A stretch of 5,141 bases of DNA from Bacillota bacterium (GTDB lineage: Bacteria; Bacillota; Limnochordia; JAAZLZ01). This document shows positions 1 to 5,141 of this stretch, piece after piece (positions within the stretch are counted from its first letter, which is position 1; each line of letters opens with the position of its first letter). The DNA is taken from NCBI GenBank assembly GCA_012799075.1, contig JAAZLZ010000083.1:1-5141 (forward strand). The letters run 5' to 3'. The translations under genes and the position numbers were made by a program. A model generated the notes under the pieces. The model saw nothing but the letters and a program-made list of their open reading frames with translations. It had not been told where the DNA came from and did no database searches.

Positions 1-105
1 CGCTTTAGTCTCTTTAGGAAGCTTAAAGTCACTGGGCCGCTTCGATCGTTCTTGGGAAATCACAACCCAGGTCTCTGTCGTCGGGTCTTTGCGCAGTTCG
101 GGCAA
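1..105 (-). CDS. galT: Galactose-1-phosphate uridylyltransferase (GalT), N-terminal part, cut by window edge
   Basis: Only the first 35 codons are visible; the frame is open to the left edge. The translation begins MPELRKDPTTETWVVIS and continues with QERSKRPSDF. This matches the start of bacterial GalT, where an ELR-DP-T-x-x-WV-I-I-x-x-ERxKRP pattern opens the first HIT-like domain. In the family the enzyme swaps UMP between UDP-glucose and galactose-1-phosphate in the Leloir pathway, in the cytoplasm. The catalytic HPH motif and zinc ligands lie beyond the window and cannot be checked. The start is a TTG preceded directly by an in-frame TAG, so no upstream start is possible; a GAGGGGTGG ribosome-binding sequence sits about 6 bases before it. 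It lies about 96 bases downstream of gatB on the same strand and could receive read-through. A related GalT-like nucleotidyltransferase (ADP-glucose or ADP-sulfurylase type) cannot be excluded from 35 residues. Confidence 0.82.
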   Translation of the reverse strand, partial: MPELRKDPTTETWVVISQERSKRPSDFKLPKETKA

Positions 106-174
106 CTAATCCACCCCTCTTTCAAGTAGTCCCTCCTCTACTAGGGTGAAATTACTGCCCTGATTTTATACGCA

Positions 175-196
175 GGCCCGGGGAGTTCCCCGGGCC
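175..196 (-). terminator. GC-rich hairpin directly after gatB, possible terminator
   Basis: A perfect inverted repeat (175-183 with 188-196, AGTT-type loop) starts 5 bases past the gatB TAA. Read leftward it is followed by TGCGTATAAAATCA, which lacks a real U-tract, so it is not a textbook intrinsic terminator. It may end or partly attenuate the gat transcript before galT, or protect the 3' end of the mRNA. The right strand and position favour a role at the end of gatB, but the function is inferred. Confidence 0.5.
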
Positions 197-201
197 CCAT
201 C

Positions 202-1653
202 TTACTGCTTCAGTTTCTCCCGAATCATTTCATTGACCAGGCGGGGATTTGCCTTGCCCTTTGTCTCCTTGAGCACCTGGCCCACCAAAAAGCCCATTAC
301 TTTCTCCCTGCCCCCCAAATAATCCTGGACCACATCAGGGTTGGCTTCGAGGACGGAGGCAATGACCCCTTCCAGCTGGGAGGTGTCGCTGATCTGCTCG
401 AGTCCTTTTTCCTTGACGATCTGCCGGGGACTCTTGCCGTCCTCGAACATCTCCGGCAGTACGATTTCTTTGGCTTGGTTGCGATTGATGGTCCCTTGTT
501 CGATGAGCTGGAGCAGCTCCACTAAGCTAGCCGGAGCAAGGGGGATCCCTTCGGTCTCTTCATCCTGGTCTTTCACATGCCGGAGGATGTCCGTCATGAT
601 CCAGTTGCTTACCGTTTTGGGATCATTGTAGCCCTTGACTACCTCCTCGAAGAAATCCGCCATCTCTTTCGAAGAGGTAAGGACCTGGGCATCATACTCG
701 GGCAATCCATATCCGTCGATGAACCGCTGCCGACGGGCGCCGGGCAGTTCCGGCAACTCCGCCTCCATTTGGCCGATCCATTCGGCCGCTAGGTCCAAGG
801 GAACCAAGTTGGGATCGGCAAAACAGCGATAGTAGCTAGCGTGCTCCTTGGAGCGCATGGCGATGGTGATGCCCTTTTGCTCATCCCAGTGCCGAGTTTC
901 CGCTTCTACGGCCAGACCATCCTTGAGGACTCCCGCCTGCCTCTTGATTTCATATTCCAGAGCCCGGCGCACCGCCCGGAAAGAGTTCAGGTTCTTGATT
1001 TCCGTCTTGGTGCCGAAAACGGTGCTCCCCTTGGGCCGCAAGGAGATGTTAGCATCGCAGCGCAATGAACCTTCCTGCATCTTGCAGTCGGACACTTCGA
1101 TGTAACGCACGATATTCCGCAAGCTCTCGAGAAATACCTGGGCCTCCTCCGCCGAACGGATGTCAGGTTCGGTGACGATTTCAATCAAAGGAATGCCCGC
1201 CCGGTTGTAGTCGAGGAGGGAATAGACGGCATCGATGATGGTCTCGCCCGCGTGGAGGGATTTGCCCACCTCTTCCTCCAGGTGCACCCGGTTGATGCCC
1301 ACCTTCTTGGTCCCCTTCTCGCCCATGGGGATTTCCAAGCAGCCGCCGGTGCATAAGGGGGCATCCTGCTGGGAAACCTGATAGGCCTTTGGCAAATCGG
1401 GGTAAAAGTAGTTCTTCCGGTCAAACCAGGTATGCTGGGCAATCCGGCAATTCAAGGCTAGACCCGTTTTGACCGTATACTCCACAGCTTTACGATTCAT
1501 CGCGGGCAAGGACCCCGGCAGTCCCAGGCAGACCGGACAGCACTGGGTATTGACCTCGGCCCCGAAGGTAGTCGGGCAAGAACAGAAGATCTTGGAGGCA
1601 GTTGACAGCTCCACGTGGATCTCCAGTCCAATAACAGCTTCGAAATCATGCAC
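202..1653 (-). CDS. gatB: Asp/Glu-tRNA amidotransferase subunit B (GatB), with altered motif
   Basis: GatB binds misacylated Glu-tRNA(Gln)/Asp-tRNA(Asn), phosphorylates the side-chain carboxylate with ATP and accepts ammonia from GatA. The product is 483 residues from the chosen GTG, close to the usual 475-485. Visible signatures are IGLEIHVEL (8-16, with Glu11 and His13), a zinc-type CxC...CxxC set (Cys24, Cys26, Cys39, Cys42), FDRKNYFYPDLPKAYQ, DYNRAGIPLIEIVTEPD (GatB signature, from 148), EGSLRCDANISLRP, KTEIKNLNSFRAV, and a C-terminal YqeY-like tRNA-binding tail ending MGFLVGQVLKETKGKANP. Oddities are HLEEE at 124-128, where HLEED is usual, and YYRCFADPNL at 274-283, where relatives have DYRYFPEPDL. 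The start at 1653 was chosen because GGGGGTG (1660-1666) lies 6 bases upstream and the protein then begins as homologues do. A TTG at 1689 and an ATG at 1668 are in frame but lack a well-placed SD. It overlaps the gatA stop by 8 bases, suggesting translational coupling. Confidence 0.96.
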   Translation of the reverse strand: MHDFEAVIGLEIHVELSTASKIFCSCPTTFGAEVNTQCCPVCLGLPGSLPAMNRKAVEYTVKTGLALNCRIAQHTWFDRKNYFYPDLPKAYQVSQQDAPLCTGGCLEIPMGEKGTKKVGINRVHLEEEVGKSLHAGETIIDAVYSLLDYNRAGIPLIEIVTEPDIRSAEEAQVFLESLRNIVRYIEVSDCKMQEGSLRCDANISLRPKGSTVFGTKTEIKNLNSFRAVRRALEYEIKRQAGVLKDGLAVEAETRHWDEQKGITIAMRSKEHASYYRCFADPNLVPLDLAAEWIGQMEAELPELPGARRQRFIDGYGLPEYDAQVLTSSKEMADFFEEVVKGYNDPKTVSNWIMTDILRHVKDQDEETEGIPLAPASLVELLQLIEQGTINRNQAKEIVLPEMFEDGKSPRQIVKEKGLEQISDTSQLEGVIASVLEANPDVVQDYLGGREKVMGFLVGQVLKETKGKANPRLVNEMIREKLKQ

Positions 1654-3043
1654 GTTGTCCACCCCCATTCCTGGACGAAGCAAAGTCAATCATTTTTTCT
1701 AGAACATGGGCTGCCCGCAAAAGACGTCCTTCTTCCCCCGCCGGGGCTATCAACTGGACACCCACCGGCAGCCCCCCAACAAGTCGACAGGGAAGGGAAA
1801 TGGCTGGCAAGCCCCCCAAATTGCTAGGTCCAGTGAATATCTCCAAGGGTGTTTCTCCCTCTCCCGCGGGTCGGGGAGTCGTTGGGGTCAGAATCAAATC
1901 GACTTGCTGCCAAAGGTCCTTAATGGACTTGTAAACCAGATTCCGGGCCCGCAGGGCCTGGAGGTAATAAGCTTCGTAATGGGCTTGATCGCCCAGGATA
2001 TAGGTGCCCAAGAGCATTTCACCTTTGACTCCTTCGCCGAAGCCCTCGGCCCGGGTCCTGCTGAAAAGCTCTCTCATGTCCTGGGCATCCTTGGCCCTGT
2101 AGCCATACCGCACCCCGTCATAGCGGCCCAGGCTAGAACTGGACTCCGCGGCAGCAATCAGTCGACGGGCAACTTGAGCCAAATCAAGCCAAGACATATC
2201 TACTTCAACCAACTGCCAGCCCAGCTCCTCGGCAGCCCTTTGCCATAATTCCTCCGTCGCCTGGTAGACATCTCCCCCAGCGCAGCTCCTATACGCCTCG
2301 GGAGCTATGCCAATACGCCATGACCCAGGCTCCCCGGGCTTCTCCAAAAAGTCGGGCAGTTCCCCGGGCAAAGTGGTGGCATCTTGGGGGTCCTCCCCTG
2401 CCAGCACCTTTAGCAGCAAGGCAATATCCCTAACCTTTTGGGCCAACAGCCCCACCTGGGTAAGGGACGGGGCATGCTGAATCACTCCATAGCGGGATAT
2501 ACGGCCGTAAGTGGGGGTAAATCCCACCACACCACAAAAGCTGGCAGGGATCCGTACATCCCCTCCCGTATCGGAAGCAACGGCCGCGGGTGCTTGCCCG
2601 GCGGCGACAGCCGCTGCTGCGCCCCCCGCCGCGCCCCCTGGGGTCGTCCCTGACCGCCAAGGGTTTTGCGTCCGCTGGAAAAGAGCATCCTCCATGGCAA
2701 AGCTCAAGCCAAATTCGGTCAGGTTGGTCTTGCCGACTACAGCCGCGCCTGCCCCTTCGAGCTTGCCAACCAGCGTCGCCTGGTATGGAGGCACGAATCC
2801 CGACAAGATCCGGGATCCCGCGGTCGTTTCCACCCCTTCCGTACAAACCTCATCACCTAAGGCTACGGGGACCCCTTGAAGAAGACCTTTCCCTGGGGAG
2901 CCCTTTGGACACAGGCGCAAGAATGCGCCGACATCTTCCGCTTCGATTCTATCTAGGTGGGCCCGGAGGACTTCTTCAGGAGTAAACTCCCCCCTCTGCT
3001 GGCCTTCCAAGATCTCAACAACGCTCATTCCGGCAATGGTCAA
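1646..3043 (-). CDS. gatA: GatA-family amidotransferase subunit lacking the amidase catalytic triad (pseudoenzyme)
   Basis: This 465-residue protein is a clear GatA by sequence and by position between gatC and gatB. GatA normally hydrolyses glutamine and passes ammonia to GatB using a Lys-cisSer-Ser triad. Family landmarks are intact: LDRIEA near 30, LQGVPVA at 55-61, GAAVVGKTNLTEFG from 99, FCGVVGFTPTYGRISRYG from 169, RYDGVRYGYR at 307-316, and NLGGLPAISLP from 408. The catalytic positions are not. AIKDN reads ALGDE (Lys to Gly63), GGSSGGS reads GGAAGGA (cis-Ser to Ala138, next Ser to Ala139), and TGGSIRQPA reads TGGDVRIPA (nucleophile Ser to Asp162). The VKRRI segment reads VKGEM (341-342) and the NDLLT-type Asp is Glu401; both sit at the glutamine-binding positions known from S. 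aureus GatA. The segment around 391-400 is shorter than usual. The TTG start has AGGAGG 7 bases upstream (3051-3056), 17 bases after gatC. Glutaminase activity is therefore predicted to be absent; this is inferred from sequence only. Confidence 0.95.
   Translation of the reverse strand: MTIAGMSVVEILEGQQRGEFTPEEVLRAHLDRIEAEDVGAFLRLCPKGSPGKGLLQGVPVALGDEVCTEGVETTAGSRILSGFVPPYQATLVGKLEGAGAAVVGKTNLTEFGLSFAMEDALFQRTQNPWRSGTTPGGAAGGAAAAVAAGQAPAAVASDTGGDVRIPASFCGVVGFTPTYGRISRYGVIQHAPSLTQVGLLAQKVRDIALLLKVLAGEDPQDATTLPGELPDFLEKPGEPGSWRIGIAPEAYRSCAGGDVYQATEELWQRAAEELGWQLVEVDMSWLDLAQVARRLIAAAESSSSLGRYDGVRYGYRAKDAQDMRELFSRTRAEGFGEGVKGEMLLGTYILGDQAHYEAYYLQALRARNLVYKSIKDLWQQVDLILTPTTPRPAGEGETPLEIFTGPSNLGGLPAISLPCRLVGGLPVGVQLIAPAGEEGRLLRAAHVLEKMIDFASSRNGGGQRA
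1660..1666 (-). promoter_or_regulatory. Ribosome-binding site of gatB inside the gatA 3' end
   Basis: Read leftward the sequence is GGGGGTG, which pairs with the 3' end of 16S rRNA with a single G-U wobble and lies 6 bases before GTG at 1653. It is embedded in the last codons of gatA and decides the gatB start among five in-frame candidates (1689, 1683, 1668, 1662, 1653). Confidence 0.6.
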
Positions 3044-3050
3044 GGGTCAT

Positions 3051-3056
3051 CCTCCT
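3051..3056 (-). promoter_or_regulatory. Ribosome-binding site of gatA
   Basis: Leftward AGGAGG within a GGGGAGGAGG run lies 7 bases before the TTG at 3043, in the 17-base gap after the gatC TGA. An ATG at 3050 is out of frame, so this site supports the unusual TTG start. Confidence 0.7.
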
Positions 3057-3060
3057 CCCC

Positions 3061-3345
3061 TCAGTCTTCAAGAATACGGGGCACCCGGAAGCACCCGTCC
3101 TGGGTTTCCGCAGCATTTGCCAGTACTTTTTCCTTAGGCAGGGGAATGCCCACCCCATCTTCCCGCATCCGATTCCTTAGCTGGCTAATGTGACGAAGGG
3201 GTTTGTCCTTAAGGCCGCTTAACAGGTCATCAGCCTTCTTTAGAACAAGATTCAGCAAATCGGCAAACCGCACCGACTCCCCATCGGTCAAATCAAGATA
3301 AATCATTTCGCCGAGTCTTTTAATTTCTTGCTTTGTAACGGACAA
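3061..3345 (-). CDS. gatC: Asp/Glu-tRNA amidotransferase subunit C (GatC)
   Basis: GatC is the small clamp subunit that wraps around the GatA-GatB interface and stabilises the complex. The product is 94 residues, the normal family length. The N-terminal part (VTKQEIKRLGEMIYLDLT) matches the usual helix that opens GatC. The middle keeps a P-x-x-H-x-x-x-L-x-N-x-x-R-E-D pattern (residues 49-63), but the preceding VDTEGVEP-type stretch is shortened. The end (LANAAETQDGCFRVPRIL, 75-92) matches the conserved NAP-x-x-x-x-GFF-x-VPKV tail. The start is TTG with a strong SD, AAGGAGGG (3353-3360), 7-8 bases upstream. It is the first gene of the gatCAB operon and runs divergently from the UroD-like gene. 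No convincing sigma-A promoter was found upstream. Confidence 0.96.
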   Translation of the reverse strand: MSVTKQEIKRLGEMIYLDLTDGESVRFADLLNLVLKKADDLLSGLKDKPLRHISQLRNRMREDGVGIPLPKEKVLANAAETQDGCFRVPRILED

Positions 3346-3533
3346 TCTTCGACCCTCCTTCTACTACCACTGATCGAAACATCTTTCGGCAACAGGGGAA
3401 AGATATCCTGCGCCAACCAGCCCTCCTTATTCTCATAACCAAAACATCCCTGGAACATGTCCGGTCCATGCAGGTAGGAAAGCGTCGAGGGCGAATATTT
3501 AGCGCACAAGCATTTTCAGAAAGGACGTGCGAG
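3346..3533. promoter_or_regulatory. Divergent intergenic region between gatC and the UroD-like gene
   Basis: This stretch of 188 bases should carry the promoters for both the leftward gat operon and the rightward UroD-like gene. It contains the gatC SD (3353-3360) and a second AAGGAGGG copy on the same strand (3421-3428). It also holds an imperfect TGGAAC-n6-GGTCCA repeat (3451-3468) and the AAAGGA ribosome-binding site of the UroD-like gene (3520-3525). An AT-rich GAATATTTA at 3493-3501 could be a -10 element, but no matching -35 is visible. No T-box motif, riboswitch or tRNA was recognised. Confidence 0.4.
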
Positions 3534-4652
3534 ATGACCTTTCGTCAGCGCATCTTATCTGTCATCAACGGGGAGCGTCCCGATCGCATTCCATGGGTGC
3601 CGCGCCTTGAGATCTGGTACAAAGCCCATTCCACCATGGGGACACTGCCCGCCAAGTACCAAGGGTGGACCCTGCCTCAAATCATGAAGGACCTGGGGGT
3701 TGGCCATCCAGCCCGGGATGGCAAGTTGGTGGAGGTGGCCATTGATAATACGACGATTAGGGAGGCCAGAGAGGACAATCTTCTGATCCGCACATACATC
3801 ACCCCCGTTGGGGAGGCAACGGAGAAAATCCGGATTAACCCAGCCGCCAAGAGCAAGGGCATGCCCTTCGAAGAAGGGGTGGTTGAGCACCTCATCAAAG
3901 GGGAAAAGGACTACCGGGTGGTGGAGCATTTAATTGCAAACATCCGTTACATCCCTACCTTCGCTGAACATCAAGCCTATGAGGAAGAAATCGGCGATGA
4001 CGGCGTTCCCATGACCTTCACCCGATGGGATCCCATGTTTCGCATTCTGCATCACTACATGGGGTACAACCGCGCCTACTTCGAACTGGCGGACAGGCCC
4101 GCCCAAGTAGAAAGGCTCTACTATCTGCTATGGGAAAAACAAAGAGAGCTCCATGAGCTTTTCATTCAGGCCCCCACCCCCATCATCCTCCATGGAGCCC
4201 ACTACGACTCGATGATGACGCCCCCGCCGGTTTTCAACAAGTACATGGTTCCCTACTTCCAGGAGTTGGCAGCAAAGCTCCACCGCGCCGGCAAGAAGCT
4301 GGCCATCCACGCGGATGCCGACTCCCGGCTCCTATTGGGCTCCTTCCGGGAAAGCGGCATTGATATCGTTGAGTGCTTCTGCACGGCTCCCATGGTGAGC
4401 TGCACCCTCGAGCAGGCCCTCGAACATTGGGGAGATCAAATGGTCATTTGGGGAGGAATCCCATCGACCCTGGTCTGCCCCACTTCCTGCAGCGAGATGG
4501 AGTTTGAGGCCTATCTTAAAGATCTCTTTCAGCTGCTGGCCAGCCGCCCCGCGAGGATAATCTTGGGGGTAGCGGACAACGTCATGCCCGAAGCCGACAT
4601 CTCCCGGATCGCCCGGGTGACAGAACTCGTCGAAGCCTTTAGCCCCAGATGA
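3534..4652 (+). CDS. UroD/MtaA-superfamily protein (uroporphyrinogen decarboxylase-like), substrate unknown
   Basis: The 372-residue protein opens MTFRQRILSVINGERPDRIPW, the typical start of UroD-like and MtaA/CmuA corrinoid methyltransferase proteins, which are TIM barrels. Other family features are a HGAHYDSMMTPPPVFNKYMV segment (from 220), a KLAIHADADSRLLL strand (His259, Asp261), CFCTAPMVSC (Cys281, Cys283, Cys290) and VIWGGIPST (305-312). True UroD residues such as RQAGR are missing, so it is unlikely to make coproporphyrinogen. MtaA-type enzymes bind zinc through an HxC motif followed by a distal Cys. Here the motif is HAD, so zinc-dependent methyl transfer is uncertain. The ATG at 3534 is preferred over an upstream in-frame ATG at 3468 because AAAGGA (3520-3525) lies 8 bases before it and family members start there. 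It is a single-gene unit with its own terminator and no corrinoid-protein partner in the window. Decarboxylase, methyltransferase or another barrel activity are all possible. Confidence 0.88.
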   Translation: MTFRQRILSVINGERPDRIPWVPRLEIWYKAHSTMGTLPAKYQGWTLPQIMKDLGVGHPARDGKLVEVAIDNTTIREAREDNLLIRTYITPVGEATEKIRINPAAKSKGMPFEEGVVEHLIKGEKDYRVVEHLIANIRYIPTFAEHQAYEEEIGDDGVPMTFTRWDPMFRILHHYMGYNRAYFELADRPAQVERLYYLLWEKQRELHELFIQAPTPIILHGAHYDSMMTPPPVFNKYMVPYFQELAAKLHRAGKKLAIHADADSRLLLGSFRESGIDIVECFCTAPMVSCTLEQALEHWGDQMVIWGGIPSTLVCPTSCSEMEFEAYLKDLFQLLASRPARIILGVADNVMPEADISRIARVTELVEAFSPR

Positions 4653-4657
4653 AGCCC

Positions 4658-4689
4658 AAGCCCCAAGGGACCGACTCTCCTTGGGGCTT
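4658..4689 (+). terminator. Intrinsic terminator of the UroD-like gene
   Basis: A perfect 11-bp stem (4658-4668 AAGCCCCAAGG with 4679-4689) encloses a loop of about 10 bases and is followed by TCTTCCCT. It begins 5 bases after the TGA of the rightward gene. On the opposite strand there is no T-tract, so it mainly serves the rightward gene, while also sitting 14 bases past the stop of the converging leftward gene. Confidence 0.85.
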
Positions 4690-4703
4690 TCTTCCCTGAA
4701 TTC

Positions 4704-5141
4704 TCACTGGGCGAACTCATAATTAATATTTGTAATCAGGCCCCGCCAGTAGGTTTTCGGGCCCTCGGGCAGAATCCAGGCCACCTCGCCTTCGAGGGGA
4801 ACTAACATGCCATGGCGGACTTTATAGTTGCTGCAGCGGCCTTCCCAAGGTGTAGGGATCACTTCGCGTCCAACGGTGCGCCCCCGTTCCTCGGCCCGCA
4901 CCGATTCAATCAGACCCTGTTCATCAAAGTGGAACACAACTGTCAGAACAACCTCGCCGTCTTTCAAAGTCGCCTTGGCCGAAAAATCATCGATTCCTTC
5001 CCATTCCACTCCCTGGCTCGGCAGGAGGGCCGTCGGATACCAGGCCGTTTCGGCGAAAAAACGCATTAGCTCGCCCCGCGCCATCTCTTCCTCATCCCGC
5101 ATATTGACCAAGGGCACCAGGCCAAACAGGGATGCATGCAG
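4704..5141 (-). CDS. DUF6544-like protein of unknown function, C-terminal part, cut by window edge
   Basis: The frame is open to the right edge and ends in TGA at 4704, giving 145 visible residues. A GTG at 5117 is in frame, but homology-like sequence (LFGLVPLV) continues upstream of it, so it is an internal valine and the true start lies outside the window. The visible part shows the pattern I associate with the DUF6544 family: GELMRFFAETAWYPTALLPS, then GVEWEGID, SAKATL, a FHFDEQGLIESV strand, PWEGR and GEVAWILPEGPKTYWRGLIT. The many short beta-type segments and the absence of any transmembrane stretch suggest a soluble beta-rich domain in this half. No catalytic motif is recognised and no function can be given. 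It converges on the UroD-like gene, with the terminator between them. The family name is from memory of the pattern and less sure than the reading frame. Confidence 0.75.
   Translation of the reverse strand: MHASLFGLVPLVNMRDEEEMARGELMRFFAETAWYPTALLPSQGVEWEGIDDFSAKATLKDGEVVLTVVFHFDEQGLIESVRAEERGRTVGREVIPTPWEGRCSNYKVRHGMLVPLEGEVAWILPEGPKTYWRGLITNINYEFAQ

Noticed and set aside
2600..2640. Alanine/glycine-rich stretch in GatA that could be a frameshift or repeat expansion
   Set aside because: Length and flanking residues match the GGSSGGSAAAV region of normal GatA exactly, with the usual 24-residue spacing to the nucleophile position, so it is substitution and not an indel.
1706..2879. Several long rightward open frames opposite gatA
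   Set aside because: They are antisense shadows of a GC-rich gene; their translations are low-complexity or proline/arginine-rich and show no family motifs or ribosome-binding sites.
3451..3468. Imperfect TGGAAC-n6-GGTCCA repeat as an operator
   Set aside because: Arms are only six bases with a mismatch and occur once, so a regulator site cannot be supported.
3663..3676. GGGTGGACCCTGCC resembling the T-box antiterminator consensus
   Set aside because: It lies inside the well-supported UroD-like coding sequence, encodes conserved-looking protein, and has no Stem I or terminator around it.
4704..5117. GTG at 5117 as the start of the right-hand gene
   Set aside because: The frame continues to the window edge with family-like sequence (LFGL) before it, and no SD is seen.

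Overview
The window looks like chromosomal DNA of a Gram-positive, clostridia-like bacterium (Bacillota). This is inferred from the protein sequences, which resemble Firmicutes homologues, from purine-rich Shine-Dalgarno (SD) sequences before almost every gene, from frequent TTG/GTG starts, and from a moderately GC-rich base composition. No mobile element, CRISPR array, rRNA or tRNA gene was seen.

Layout. Positions 1-105 hold the first 35 codons of a galT-like gene (galactose-1-phosphate uridylyltransferase), read leftward and cut by the window edge. Positions 202-3345 hold a compact leftward operon gatC-gatA-gatB encoding the three subunits of the tRNA-dependent amidotransferase, with a GC-rich hairpin just after gatB. 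A divergent intergenic region of about 190 bases follows. Next comes a rightward gene (3534-4652) for a UroD/MtaA-superfamily protein, which ends in a clear intrinsic terminator. Converging on that terminator is the 3' part of a leftward gene (4704-5141) resembling the DUF6544 family, cut by the right edge.

How the genes work together. GatCAB normally converts misacylated Glu-tRNA(Gln) or Asp-tRNA(Asn) to the amide form. GatA releases ammonia from glutamine or asparagine, GatB phosphorylates the misacyl-tRNA and accepts the ammonia, and GatC holds the two together. The striking point here is that GatA is full length and well conserved in its scaffold, yet the Lys-cisSer-Ser amidase triad is replaced (Gly63, Ala138, Asp162) and the glutamine-binding Arg and Asp positions are also changed. 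GatB keeps the cradle and tail domains but departs from the family at its usually conserved DYRYFPEPD-type motif. The operon reads as an intact but catalytically re-purposed or ammonia-dependent GatCAB variant, possibly a second paralogous copy in its genome. The flanking genes (sugar metabolism, UroD-like, DUF6544-like) show no obvious functional link to it.
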